Positions 38,297 through 46,825 are shown, counted from the first letter of the stretch. The stretch is 64,000 bases of DNA from Deinococcus sonorensis KR-87 (GCF_040256395.1 NZ_CP158296.1:62001-126000); one strand, 5' to 3'. Translations and numbers: made by a program. Notes: generated by a model not told the origin, from the letters alone.

Positions 38297-39607
38297 TCAC
38301 GCCGCCCTCCAGGTCCGCCGGACCCGGCGTCGTTTGACCCCTGGAGCCTCCGCAACGAGCGGACCGCACTCGAACTGCACGGCTGCCACATCCACCCCAT
38401 GAAGCCGCAGGGCAACCTGGACCGCCTGGACTGCCAGCGCCTCGGTCTCCGCAGTCAGCGGAGAAAGCTGGAGCCGCAATTCGTGTGGTCCGCATTGGTC
38501 CAATCTATAGTCATGCAGGCCCGTTATGCGCGCCAGGGCGCCCCTCAGGAAGTCCGGCCAGACCACCACCCGCCCGGACCGGTCCTGAGACGGCAGCTCC
38601 AGGGCATCGTCCTGGCGGCCCACCACCCGCAGGACCCGGCGGGCGGCCAGGCCACACGAACAGGCATCGCCCAGCAGCAGCAGATCGTCCAGTCGGTGGC
38701 GGATGATCGGCTGAGCCCGGCGACGCAGGTCGGTGACCACCGGGCGCATCAGCCCGTCCGGCAGCGGTTCCAGGTCAAAGTGCAGGTGGGCCTCGTTCAG
38801 ATGCAGTTCGCCGTGGGGGCACGGCAGCGCCAGCAGCCCCTCGGTGGCCTGATATACCTGCACCACCGGCCCGAACCCCACGGTGAGCGCGTGGGCATCC
38901 TCGTCGTCCAGCACCTCGGCCACGCTCACCACCCGCTGTGGCCGGGCCGTGGCCCCTGCCTGCAGCAGCGCCAGCAGCACACTGGGCGGCCCCACCAGAA
39001 TGGTGGGGTTCAGCGCACTCAGCTCCGCAACCAACTGGTCCAGGGGGCGCAGCAGGTCCAGGAAGTGGAAGTGCAGCCGGCGGCCCTGCACACTCCGGTA
39101 CAGCCCGCCCTCCGCCCGCAGCAGGAAGGCGACCCGGTGCGGTCGCCACAGCCCGCCGGGCCAGTCGGGCAGCAGATGCCTCAGCACCACCCCGGCCCAG
39201 CGCAGCCGATCCTCACGGCCCACCAGAAAGGCGCCCTGCATGCCGCTGGTGCCGGTGGACAGACCGACCGTCAGCGCCCCGCTGCGTCCCGTCACGGTGG
39301 GGGTGAAATTTCTGCTGTCCTCGGCCCGGCGCGCCACCCGCAGCACGTCCTCCAGCCGGACCCCCTCGGTGTTAAGGGCATCGAAGTGGGTCATCATCTC
39401 CGTCTTGCCGGTCGGTGGAAGGTGGCGCCACTCGCTGGGCGGAAGACCAGCCTGCCGGAAGCGCTGGGCGGTAAAGGGACTGTGCGCGGCTACCCAGCGC
39501 AATTGTCGGGTGGACAGCCGCTTAGCATGGTGCTCCAGCGCCTGGCGGTCGCGAAACATCAGTCGTCCTTCCGCCAGGGCGTACCGCAGCACCCTCAGGC
39601 TATCCAT
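38297..39607 (-). CDS. F390-synthetase/PaaK-like adenylate-forming enzyme
   Basis: About 436 residues from the ATG at 39607, which overlaps the preceding stop by 8 nt (ATGGATAG); an ATG seven codons further upstream is possible. Signatures of the phenylacetate-CoA ligase/coenzyme F390 synthetase group: the P-loop-like VGLSTGTSGMQGAFLV, YQATEGLLALPCPHGELHLNE, and LDDLLLLGDACSCG. It activates a carboxylate with ATP. There is no coenzyme F420 context here, so F390 synthesis is unlikely; activation of a fatty or beta-hydroxy acid for the KAS-III enzyme is more likely. Confidence 0.8.
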   Translation of the reverse strand: MDSLRVLRYALAEGRLMFRDRQALEHHAKRLSTRQLRWVAAHSPFTAQRFRQAGLPPSEWRHLPPTGKTEMMTHFDALNTEGVRLEDVLRVARRAEDSRNFTPTVTGRSGALTVGLSTGTSGMQGAFLVGREDRLRWAGVVLRHLLPDWPGGLWRPHRVAFLLRAEGGLYRSVQGRRLHFHFLDLLRPLDQLVAELSALNPTILVGPPSVLLALLQAGATARPQRVVSVAEVLDDEDAHALTVGFGPVVQVYQATEGLLALPCPHGELHLNEAHLHFDLEPLPDGLMRPVVTDLRRRAQPIIRHRLDDLLLLGDACSCGLAARRVLRVVGRQDDALELPSQDRSGRVVVWPDFLRGALARITGLHDYRLDQCGPHELRLQLSPLTAETEALAVQAVQVALRLHGVDVAAVQFECGPLVAEAPGVKRRRVRRTWRAA

Positions 39608-40442
39608 GGTCCGGTTCCGGCAGATCATGGCTGACGATGACCCGCGCCCGCGGATGGCGCTGCAGCCACTGGCGCAGCCGTGCGCGGCTCTGCCGTTCCT
39701 GGGTGGCGTTGAAAAACGTCAGGTGGGTCAGCGGGTGCGCCTCCAGGCCCTCCCTCAGCGCCCGGACGCTGTACGCCACGTCGCTGGCCAGCACGGTCAG
39801 GCCTTCACCAGACCCCTCCAGCGCGGCTCCAGGCTGGGTCCGGACCACCAGGGCGATCATGCCCGGCGCGTGTCCGGGCACCGGCACCGCCCACACACTG
39901 CCGTCGCCGTAGATGTCGGCCGCCCATTCGAACGGGGCGAGGCCAGGCGGCGAGGCCTGAAAGGTCAGCGGCGACAGCCGGTCGTCGAAATCGGGGGGCA
40001 GCAGGTCCGGCAGATACGCCCGCCGCACCGCCTGCACCCCGCGTAGGCCCCGCAGCGGAGTGTAGGCGGCGGGATCCAGTACGAAGGTGGCCGCGGTCAG
40101 CTGACGCAGCGCGCCCACATGGTCTGCATGCAGATGCGACACGATCACCTGCCTGATGTCAGCCGGGGTCAGGCCGAGGCGGGCCAGGGCCGCTGGGACA
40201 GTCTGGCTGGCCGGCAGCCGCACCGGCGTCACCGCGCCATACAGGAGGCCGGGCCAGCGCCGCATGGCCTGCAGGACGGCCGGCCCGTACCCGCAGTCAA
40301 ACAGCACCGGGCCGCGTGACGGATGGAGCAGCAGAGCATAGCCGGCCGGGTATTCCCGCACCCGCCAGGGGGCGCCACGCTCGGTTAGCGCCGCCACATT
40401 GAGGCACGCTCCGGCGGTCAGCGGCACGACCCGCACCGTCAT
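39600..40442 (-). CDS. Metallo-beta-lactamase-fold hydrolase
   Basis: 280 residues with the MBL metal motif HLHADHVG (HxHxDH), the next metal His in VPVPGHAPGM, Asp in VLASDVAYS, and a final His in VIVSHD. Lactonase/N-acyl-homoserine-lactonase-like subgroup by the spacing VIVSHLHADHVGALRQL. It is coupled at both ends: its ATG overlaps the epimerase stop (ATGA) and its stop overlaps the ligase start. It probably hydrolyses a thioester or lactone in the same pathway, taking the place that OleB has in olefin clusters. Confidence 0.85.
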   Translation of the reverse strand: MTVRVVPLTAGACLNVAALTERGAPWRVREYPAGYALLLHPSRGPVLFDCGYGPAVLQAMRRWPGLLYGAVTPVRLPASQTVPAALARLGLTPADIRQVIVSHLHADHVGALRQLTAATFVLDPAAYTPLRGLRGVQAVRRAYLPDLLPPDFDDRLSPLTFQASPPGLAPFEWAADIYGDGSVWAVPVPGHAPGMIALVVRTQPGAALEGSGEGLTVLASDVAYSVRALREGLEAHPLTHLTFFNATQERQSRARLRQWLQRHPRARVIVSHDLPEPDHG

Positions 40443-41404
40443 GGCAGCGCCCTCAGCACGGCGTCCAGGCCATCTTCGGGCCGGACGAGCGGGCGATAGC
40501 TGAGCCGCCGGCGTGCCCGCGCAAGGTCCAGGGTCATCGGCCGGGTCAGCAGCCGCACGCCGCTGGCGGTCAGCATCGGCTCCGGCTGGGCCGGATGCAG
40601 GCGGGCCAGACCTTCCAGGACCACCGCCGCGCCCTCCACCAGCGGCGCGGGAATATACGGGCCGGGCCGCGCCACCCCCAGCTGGTCAGCCAGCCGGTCC
40701 AGCAGCGCCCAGATCGGCACGCTGACCCCGTCCGAGACGTTGTACAGCCCGGCGGCCGGTGCGGGGGACTCCAGCGCCAGCAGGGCCGCGTGCGCGGCAT
40801 TGTCCACGTGGGTCAGCTCACTGTGAACCTCGTGGCGGGTCAGCCGCGGCAGCCGGCCCGACCGCAGCGCCCGCACCAGCCGGGGCAGCAGGCTGCGGTC
40901 CCCGGAGCCGTAAATGCCGCGGGGTCTCAGGATGGTGGCCTCCGGATGGGCCAGCTGAACCGCCTGCTCGGCCATAAACTTGCTGCGCGCATACCGGCTG
41001 TCGAAGCGCGGACCGACCGGGGTGGATTCCGGTACCTGGGTCTGCAGGCCGGTGGCGTTGTACACGCTGGGCGTGCTGACATGCACCAACCTCAGCCCCC
41101 GGGCGGCGCACGCGCGAGCCACCCGGTCGCTGGCCGTCACGTTCTGGGCCACGAACTCGTCCCAGCGGCCCCACAGGCTGGAGAGCGCTGCCGCATGCAG
41201 CACGGCGTCGGTGTGGTCCAGCAGTGGCTCCCACTGTGCAGGCGTGGTCAGGTCGGCCGCCACGAAGCGGATCCCCGAGGCACTCAGCGCGGCCCCGCGT
41301 TCCGGGTCCCGGCCCAGGCCCGTCACCACATGGCCAGCCTCGGCCAGCCGACGCGCCGCCACGCCGCCCAGAAAGCCGGTTGCTCCCGTCACCACGATGC
41401 GCAT
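40439..41404 (-). CDS. NAD(P)-dependent epimerase/3-beta-HSD-like reductase (OleD-like)
   Basis: 321 residues from the ATG at 41404, seven bases behind a good -10; an ATG four codons upstream overlaps that -10. Rossmann motif VTGATGFLGG, then DAVLHAAALSSLWGRWDEF and VHVSTPSVYN, and the active-site SRYARSKFMAEQ (Tyr-x3-Lys). The AALSSLWG/STPSVYN pattern is that of OleD and 3-beta-hydroxysteroid dehydrogenases, which act on 2-alkyl-3-keto acids or sterol-like compounds. First gene of the operon. Confidence 0.85.
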   Translation of the reverse strand: MRIVVTGATGFLGGVAARRLAEAGHVVTGLGRDPERGAALSASGIRFVAADLTTPAQWEPLLDHTDAVLHAAALSSLWGRWDEFVAQNVTASDRVARACAARGLRLVHVSTPSVYNATGLQTQVPESTPVGPRFDSRYARSKFMAEQAVQLAHPEATILRPRGIYGSGDRSLLPRLVRALRSGRLPRLTRHEVHSELTHVDNAAHAALLALESPAPAAGLYNVSDGVSVPIWALLDRLADQLGVARPGPYIPAPLVEGAAVVLEGLARLHPAQPEPMLTASGVRLLTRPMTLDLARARRRLSYRPLVRPEDGLDAVLRALP

Positions 41405-41411
41405 GGGCTCC

Positions 41412-41441
41412 AGCATAGTGAGCCGCGCGTAACCCTGGCAA
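41412..41441 (-). promoter_or_regulatory. Promoter of the Ole-like operon
   Basis: On the minus strand TTGCCA (41441-41436), 18-nt spacer, TATGCT (41417-41412), seven bases before the ATG at 41404. Leaderless or very short leader. Confidence 0.65.
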
Positions 41442-41497
41442 ACAGGCGCCGCCGCAGGACGTGGGCAGGTGGGACGCGTTCGCTCGTTAAGCCCTGC

Positions 41498-42427
41498 TCA
41501 GTCCTCGTGCACGGCCACATAGATGCCGTCCGCGCTGATCCAGCCTCGGTACATCCCCTCGGTGTTGAAGGGCAGCGCCACCCGGCCCTCACGGTCCACC
41601 GCGCACAGCCCGGCCCCCCCACCCAGGGCCTTCAGATCCTCGTGGATCAGGGCGTCGGTGGCTTCCGCCAGGGTGGCGCCCTGATACAGCATGCGGGCGT
41701 GGATCTCGTGCCCCAGTGCCCGCCGGATAAACAGTTCGCCCTTGCCGGTGCCCGACACCGCACAGGTGCGGTCGTCGGCCCAGGTGCCGGCCCCGATGAT
41801 GGGGGTGTCGCCCACCCGCCCGCATGGTTTGGCCGTGTAACCCCCGGTGGAGGTGGCGGCCGCCAGATGCCCGTGCCGGTCCAACGCCGCCGCGCCCACC
41901 GTTCCGTGCTTGTCACGCTCTGGAGCGTGCTGCAGTGTCCCCTGGCGCTCCCGTTCCAGCATGCGTTCCAGCGCTTCGTGGCGCGAGGGGGTGCTGAAAA
42001 ACGTGTTGTCCACTACCTCCAGGCCCTGCGCCTCGGCCCAGCGGTCAGCCGCGTCCCCGATCAGGAGCAGTGGATCGGACTGGACGGCCAGCGCGCGCGC
42101 CGCCAGTACCGGATGCCGGATCCGCCGCGCGCCTGCCACGGCGCCAGCCAGCCCGGAGCTCCCGTCCATCACCGAGGCGTCCAGCTCGTGGACGCCGTCG
42201 CGGTTGAGGGCCGCACCGTAGCCGGAGTTGAAGACCGGCGCGTCCTCCATGACCAGCACCGCGGCCGTGACCGCCTCCAGGGCGCTGCCGCCCGAGGTCA
42301 GCACCGCATGGCCCGCCTCCAGCGCCTGCCGCAGCGCCGCGCGCGCCTCCCGGTCCGCGTCCGGGGTCAGTTCAGCTTTGGGAATGGCGCCGCAGCCGCC
42401 GTGAATGGCCAGCACAGGATTCGTCAT
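41498..42427 (-). CDS. iaaA: Isoaspartyl peptidase/L-asparaginase (Ntn hydrolase)
   Basis: 309-residue precursor of a plant-type asparaginase. Opening LAIHGGCGAIPK, FNSGYGAALNRDG, and the autocleavage site just before the nucleophile Thr in KHGTVGAAALD; then GDTPIIGAGTWADD and SGTGKGELFIR. It self-cleaves into alpha and beta subunits and removes isoaspartyl residues or hydrolyses asparagine. GAGGAGG lies nine bases before the ATG. It begins 14 nt after the kinase-like gene of the stressosome group, so probably shares its transcript; repair of damaged proteins under stress would fit. Confidence 0.9.
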   Translation of the reverse strand: MTNPVLAIHGGCGAIPKAELTPDADREARAALRQALEAGHAVLTSGGSALEAVTAAVLVMEDAPVFNSGYGAALNRDGVHELDASVMDGSSGLAGAVAGARRIRHPVLAARALAVQSDPLLLIGDAADRWAEAQGLEVVDNTFFSTPSRHEALERMLERERQGTLQHAPERDKHGTVGAAALDRHGHLAAATSTGGYTAKPCGRVGDTPIIGAGTWADDRTCAVSGTGKGELFIRRALGHEIHARMLYQGATLAEATDALIHEDLKALGGGAGLCAVDREGRVALPFNTEGMYRGWISADGIYVAVHED

Positions 42428-42441
42428 GGGTCCAGACCTCC

Positions 42442-44226
42442 TCAGGAGTGAGTGTTCCGGTCCATGCTACCCGCTGGGGGGGGCGGGACCGCCGGCAGGC
42501 TGAAGCTGAAACATGCCCCCGCACCAGGGTGGCCCTCCGCGAACACCCGGCCGCCGTGGCGCACCACGATGCGCCGCACATTGGCCAGCCCCACCCCCGC
42601 ACCTTCCAGCGTGTCGTCGCGGTGCAACCGCTGGAACAGCCGAAACAGCCGGTCGGCGTGCAGCGGGTCAAATCCCACGCCGTTGTCGCGCACGTGAATC
42701 AGGTGGAAGTCGTCCTGCAGGGTGGCCGACACTTCGATGACCGCCACCTCCCGGTCGCGGGTGAACTTCAGGGCGTTGTGCAGCAGATGCGCCAGCACCT
42801 GCCGCAGCAGCAGCGCGTCGGCCTGCACAGTCGGCAGTGGGCCCACCTGCCAGCGGACCGTGCGCCCGCGAGAGATCGCGTCCAGGTCGCTGCGAACCTG
42901 CACCACCAGCATGTCCAGCCGCACGTCCTGCAGATGCAGTTCCCGGCGGCCGAACTGCGAGAACTGCACCAGATCGTCGATCAGGGCGTTCATGCGGTTG
43001 CCGGCGGTGTGGATGATGCTCAGGTGACGGCGCATCTTGTCGTCCAGATGCGGTTCCAGCTGCCGTTCCAGCAGGCCCAGAAAGCCCTGCATGTGCCGCA
43101 GCGGCTCGCGCAGGTCCTGCGACATGGAGTACGCGAAGGCCTCCAGCTCCATGTTCAGCTCCTGCAGGCGCCCGGTGCGTTCCTCCACCCGCCGCTCCAG
43201 TTCCTCGGCGTGATCGCGTTCCAGATCGTACAGGCGCGCGCGGTCCAGCGCCTGGGCGCACGAGCCGGCCAGCGCCTGCAGGAAGTCCAGGTCCGGCGTG
43301 GTCAGTGTTACCTCGTGGGTAAAGCTCATCATCAGGCTGCCGACCAGTTCACGCCCCACCTGCAGCGGCAGCGCTGCCAGCGCCCGCAACTCGCCGGGCC
43401 CGGTCGCCAGCAGCGCCGGATAGCGGCGGGCAATGTCGGCGCGGGTGGCCAGGACCACCGGCTGCTCCAGCTGGATGCAGTCGCTGACGGGCGAGACGGT
43501 CTGCAGCAGCAGCGCGGCGTGACGCATCCAGCGCTCGCCTCGGGCCGCCAGGAGCCGCAGAGGGCCCCCCTCAGGGCGCAGCACAATCACGCCGCCGCTG
43601 GCCCCCACGCTGCTGAGGCCCTCGCTCAGCACCGCTTCGGCCACGTCCGCGCTGCTGTTGGCAGAGAGCAGCCGGGCCGTCACCCGCTGCAGGGTGGCCA
43701 TGCCCCGGTTGGTATCCTGTTCCCGCTGCAGCGTGCTGAGCAGTTGCGCATTGTGCCGCCGCGCCAGGTCCAACGGAGTGCCGTTGGAGGTGGTTTCGAG
43801 GGTGGCGGCCAGTTCCGCCAGCGCTTCCTGGGTCCACAGCGGGCCGGTCAGCCGCTGCTCGGCGCATACCCGCATGCCGCGCCCGGGGGCGACCCGCGCC
43901 GTCAGGTGGTCCACCAGCCGCCGCACCGCATTCAGCCCGTGGTCCGGGTGCTGCTCAAGCATCTGTTCCAGCTTGAAGCCTGCCCCATGGTCCTGCACCT
44001 CCAGCGTCAGGAACTGGCCGTCCACCCCACTGCGGACCCCCAGGTGGACGGCGCCCCCCGCGCCATACGCGAGCGCGTTGCGGGCCAGTTCCGCAACGGC
44101 GGTTCCGACGCGGGTCTGGACCAGCGCCGGAATGCCCAGCCGGTCAGCGATCAGGCTCGTCCGCCGCGCAGCATGCAGCACGTCGTCCGGGTGGGTCAAC
44201 ACCACCAGGTCCAGCGGAAAGATCAC
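42442..44226 (-). CDS. HATPase-GAF-histidine-kinase-like protein with phospho-acceptor His replaced by Gln
   Basis: 594 residues. N-terminal RsbW/RsbT-like ATPase domain (about 1-120: GTAVAELARNALAYGAGG, DHGAGF), a GAF domain (~170-320), a coiled coil, a HisKA helix pair and a C-terminal HATPase (LLHNALKFTRD, DNGVGFD, GAGVGLANVRRIVVRHGG). The HisKA box reads SMSQDLREPLRHMQG: the residue that should be His is Gln370 (CAG at 43119-43117). The paralogue at 14175-15371 keeps SHDLRAP there. Autophosphorylation at the usual site is therefore not expected. Its ATG overlaps the phosphatase stop (ATGA). Probably the output or sensor of the stressosome module. Confidence 0.85.
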   Translation of the reverse strand: MIFPLDLVVLTHPDDVLHAARRTSLIADRLGIPALVQTRVGTAVAELARNALAYGAGGAVHLGVRSGVDGQFLTLEVQDHGAGFKLEQMLEQHPDHGLNAVRRLVDHLTARVAPGRGMRVCAEQRLTGPLWTQEALAELAATLETTSNGTPLDLARRHNAQLLSTLQREQDTNRGMATLQRVTARLLSANSSADVAEAVLSEGLSSVGASGGVIVLRPEGGPLRLLAARGERWMRHAALLLQTVSPVSDCIQLEQPVVLATRADIARRYPALLATGPGELRALAALPLQVGRELVGSLMMSFTHEVTLTTPDLDFLQALAGSCAQALDRARLYDLERDHAEELERRVEERTGRLQELNMELEAFAYSMSQDLREPLRHMQGFLGLLERQLEPHLDDKMRRHLSIIHTAGNRMNALIDDLVQFSQFGRRELHLQDVRLDMLVVQVRSDLDAISRGRTVRWQVGPLPTVQADALLLRQVLAHLLHNALKFTRDREVAVIEVSATLQDDFHLIHVRDNGVGFDPLHADRLFRLFQRLHRDDTLEGAGVGLANVRRIVVRHGGRVFAEGHPGAGACFSFSLPAVPPPPAGSMDRNTHS

Positions 44227-45206
44227 GGCCTCACCTTCACGACAGCCACCGAGGCGTCGTCGGGGCCGCGCCCCAGGTCCCGGAGCAGCACTGCCGCAAT
44301 CACGATGGCCCGGCGCTGCGCCAGGCCCGGATACCGGTCCAGGCGCCAGCGGGTCTGCACTCCATCCGAGTGCATCACCAGCACCTCGCCCGGCGTCAGG
44401 GTCAGCGGCTGCTCACGCGGCGGCGTCCACTGGTGCCCGAGGGTACCGGGAGTCATCACGAAGGTCCGGTGCGCCGAGACGCTCTGGCAGGTGACGCTGA
44501 TGTTGCCCAGGCCCGCCACGACACCGTCGCTCCCATTCAGGGTGACCACGGCTGCCACGGCCCCGCGAGTGTCCCGCAAGCCGAGGTGCAGGGCCTGCAG
44601 CCGGGCCAGCGGCTGGACCGGCGCCCCCGCCAGCACGGTGCCCGCCACTTCCGTGACCAGCGCCGCGGCCGGACCGTGGCCCAGACCGTCCAGCAGCGTC
44701 AGGCACAGTGTCGGACCGTCCTGGACCACGTACGCATGGTCGCCGCTCACCGTCTCGTTCGGGTGTGGCCGGACCACGACGCCCACGTCGTGCGCCCGGA
44801 CCGCCTCGGCGGATCCCACCAGCGCGCTGAACACGGTGCCCTGGTCGTCGGAGTAGACATCGAACAGGTCGGCGAGGCGGCCCACGCCGCCCAGGCCGTT
44901 GCCCGCGCTGCCCTGGGTGGAGTAGCCGTCACGCATGGCGCTCGGCAGGTGCTCGATCCCGGGCCCCCGGTCAAGCGTGAGCACCTCCAGGCCCGGCCCA
45001 TCCGCAGCCGCACTGAGCAGCAGCTGACCGCCTCCGGCGTGCCGCACCACATTGGTGCCGAGTTCCGTGACGATCAGGGCCAGCCGCCCCAGCAGCTGTT
45101 CGTCGGCGCCACGCTGCCGGGCCGCCTCCACCGCCATGCGCCGGGCGGCGCCGACCGCACTCGGGTCGTTCAGCGGCATCCAGCGCGACAGCAGCGCGTT
45201 CATCAC
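44223..45206 (-). CDS. RsbT-like ATPase fused to PP2C phosphatase (RsbX/SpoIIE-type)
   Basis: 327 residues. First ~135: an anti-sigma-kinase-like HATPase (LALIVTELGTNVVRHAGGGQLL, RGPGIEHL, GNGLGGVGRLADLFDV). The rest is a SpoIIE/RsbX PP2C domain with metal Asp motifs LTLLDGLGHGPAAALV, MHSDGVQTRW and GPDDASVAVV. In stressosome operons an RsbX-like phosphatase takes the phosphate off RsbR and RsbS and resets the complex. The start overlaps the rsbT stop by 4 nt. The fusion with an ATPase domain is seen in similar modules of other phyla. Confidence 0.88.
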   Translation of the reverse strand: MMNALLSRWMPLNDPSAVGAARRMAVEAARQRGADEQLLGRLALIVTELGTNVVRHAGGGQLLLSAAADGPGLEVLTLDRGPGIEHLPSAMRDGYSTQGSAGNGLGGVGRLADLFDVYSDDQGTVFSALVGSAEAVRAHDVGVVVRPHPNETVSGDHAYVVQDGPTLCLTLLDGLGHGPAAALVTEVAGTVLAGAPVQPLARLQALHLGLRDTRGAVAAVVTLNGSDGVVAGLGNISVTCQSVSAHRTFVMTPGTLGHQWTPPREQPLTLTPGEVLVMHSDGVQTRWRLDRYPGLAQRRAIVIAAVLLRDLGRGPDDASVAVVKVRP

Positions 45207-45622
45207 GGCTGGCCCCGCCAGCGGCGCACGACCACGCGCAGGCCGCTGGGCATCAGCGGTTCTACCTCGAACTCGTGCGCCAGCCGCTGCGCGCCACCCA
45301 GCCCGAGCCCCAGACCGTCGCCACTGCTGTAGCCGTCCCGAAGGGCCAGTTCGAGGTCGGGAATGCCCGGACCGTGGTCCTGCAGGGTCAGCTGCAGGCC
45401 GCGTTGCAGGCCACGCGTCACCGCCTCCACGGTGGCCTCCCCGCCGCCCGCGTGGACCAGGGCGTTGCGGGCCAGTTCCGAGGCCGCCGTCATCAGGCGG
45501 GTCTGGTCCAGCACGCTGAAGCCCAGCCGCTCGGCGTAGCCCTGCACGGCGCGGCGCACCCGGACCACGTCCTCCTGGCTGGCCACATCGTAGTGCTCAT
45601 GCTCTGGGTTGCTCCACACCAT
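45203..45622 (-). CDS. rsbT: Serine/threonine switch kinase RsbT
   Basis: About 139 residues from the ATG at 45622, preferred for GAGG six bases upstream; an ATG three codons earlier is possible. A single GHKL-type ATPase domain with MTAASELARNALVHAGGG (N-box), LQDHGPGIPDL (G1) and GLGLGLGGAQRLAHEF (G2), length as in RsbT. In the stressosome RsbT phosphorylates RsbR and RsbS, then leaves to turn on a downstream partner. The start overlaps the end of rsbS. Confidence 0.9.
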   Translation of the reverse strand: MVWSNPEHEHYDVASQEDVVRVRRAVQGYAERLGFSVLDQTRLMTAASELARNALVHAGGGEATVEAVTRGLQRGLQLTLQDHGPGIPDLELALRDGYSSGDGLGLGLGGAQRLAHEFEVEPLMPSGLRVVVRRWRGQP

Positions 45623-45974
45623 GGTCCTCACTCAGCTGGGCCAGGCCACGTTCCACGTTGAGGGCGGTGAGCAGGCCGGGCCAGTTCACGCCCAGTTCCA
45701 CCAGCGTGATCGCCACGGCCGGCTGCATTCCTACGATCACCGTGCGCGCCCCCATCAGCCGGGCGGTGGCCGCCATGGTCGCCAGCTGACGCGCGATGAA
45801 GGAATCCACCAGATCCAGCGCACTGATGTCGATCAGCACGCCGCTGCATCCCCGCCGGGCCAGCAGGGCCGAGAGATCGTCTCTGAGCTGCACGGCCAGA
45901 CGGTCATGCAGGTCCACCTGGATGGTGATCAGCACGGTATCGCCAAGCACCAGCAGCGGAATCTGACCGCTCAC
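45597..45974 (-). CDS. rsbS: Stressosome scaffold protein RsbS (STAS domain)
   Basis: 125 residues from a GTG whose last two bases begin the rsbR stop (GTGA overlap at 45974-45971). One STAS domain: IPLLVLGDTVLITIQVDLHD, then SALDLVDSFIARQL with Ser58, which matches the phosphorylated Ser59 of Bacillus subtilis RsbS, and MGARTVIVGMQPAVAITLVELG. It forms the core of the stressosome with RsbR and holds RsbT until phosphorylated. Confidence 0.92.
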   Translation of the reverse strand: MSGQIPLLVLGDTVLITIQVDLHDRLAVQLRDDLSALLARRGCSGVLIDISALDLVDSFIARQLATMAATARLMGARTVIVGMQPAVAITLVELGVNWPGLLTALNVERGLAQLSEDHGVEQPRA

Positions 45975-46819
45975 ACGCTCACGACACGCAGACCGCTCCT
46001 GGAAAAGGCCAGCTTGAGGGCGTCGGCGAGGCTTGCCTTGGTGACGATGCCGTCGAGGTTCAGCCCCAGCTGCACGATGGTCTGGGCAATGGCGGGCCGG
46101 ACCCCGCTGATGATGCACTCGGCCCCCATCAGTCGGGCCGCCGCCACTGTCTTCATCAGGTGCTGCGCCACGGCGGTGTCCACGGTGGGCACCCCGGTGA
46201 TGTCCAGCACCACGATGCTGGCGCCCGTTTCGACGATCTTGTTGAGCAGCGACTCCATCACGGCCTGGGTGCGTCCGGTGTCCAGCGTCCCGATCAGTGG
46301 CAGGGCGACGATGCCGTTCCAGAGCGTTACGGCCGGGGTGCTGAGCTCGAGCATCTCATCGCGCTGGCGCAGGATGATGTCTTCGCGGCTGTGCTGGTAC
46401 ACCTGCACCGTGTACAGGCCGAGATCGTCCAGCAGCCGGGAAATGGTCCAGAGCTGTTCCAGCGTCACGCTGTCCTGCTGCACCGTGGTATAGAGCGGCT
46501 GCTTGAGCGAGAACACAAACGTCGCGGTCTCGCTGTAGGTGAACCCGGCGTGGGCCCGGGATGCGGAGAGGGCGTCCAGAAAACCCCGCACTTCAGTCCA
46601 GCCGGGACCACGGATGTCGAGATCCGGCCCCTGGAGGGCCTGGACCAGCAGCTGCAGGAATTGCATCGACTCGCGCCGGAGCGTGGATTCGTTCAGCAGA
46701 TCACGGCGCAGCGTGCTGGACTGCAGTTGATCTGTCATCCACGCTTCGAGCAGGTCCGCTTCCTGGCGTTGGATCGCAGCCACCACCGGATTGGGGCTCA
46801 GGTCGGGTTCGGAGGCCAT
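45971..46819 (-). CDS. rsbR: Stressosome sensor protein RsbR
   Basis: 282 residues. The N-terminal ~150 residues are helical (RsbRD_N/globin-like sensor, no heme ligand assigned). The linker and STAS domain carry both phosphorylation sites seen in RsbRA: Thr181 in LPLIGTLDTGR and Thr215 in ITGVPTVDTAVAQHL, equal to Thr171 and Thr205 of B. subtilis. Leaderless start: TAGACT (46831-46826) six bases before the ATG. First gene of the R-S-T-phosphatase-kinase set and placed 45 bp after parB. Confidence 0.93.
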   Translation of the reverse strand: MASEPDLSPNPVVAAIQRQEADLLEAWMTDQLQSSTLRRDLLNESTLRRESMQFLQLLVQALQGPDLDIRGPGWTEVRGFLDALSASRAHAGFTYSETATFVFSLKQPLYTTVQQDSVTLEQLWTISRLLDDLGLYTVQVYQHSREDIILRQRDEMLELSTPAVTLWNGIVALPLIGTLDTGRTQAVMESLLNKIVETGASIVVLDITGVPTVDTAVAQHLMKTVAAARLMGAECIISGVRPAIAQTIVQLGLNLDGIVTKASLADALKLAFSRSGLRVVSV

Positions 46820-46825
46820 CTGCCG

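Noticed and set aside
38297..39607. True coenzyme F390 synthetase
   Set aside because: F390 needs coenzyme F420 of methanogens; neighbours indicate a lipid-type pathway instead.
42448..44856. 802-codon plus-strand frame opposite the kinase-like gene
   Set aside because: Antisense shadow without any recognisable domain; Gln/His/Val-rich composition.
44370..45332. 320-codon plus-strand frame opposite the phosphatase gene
   Set aside because: Antisense shadow of the phosphatase and rsbT genes.
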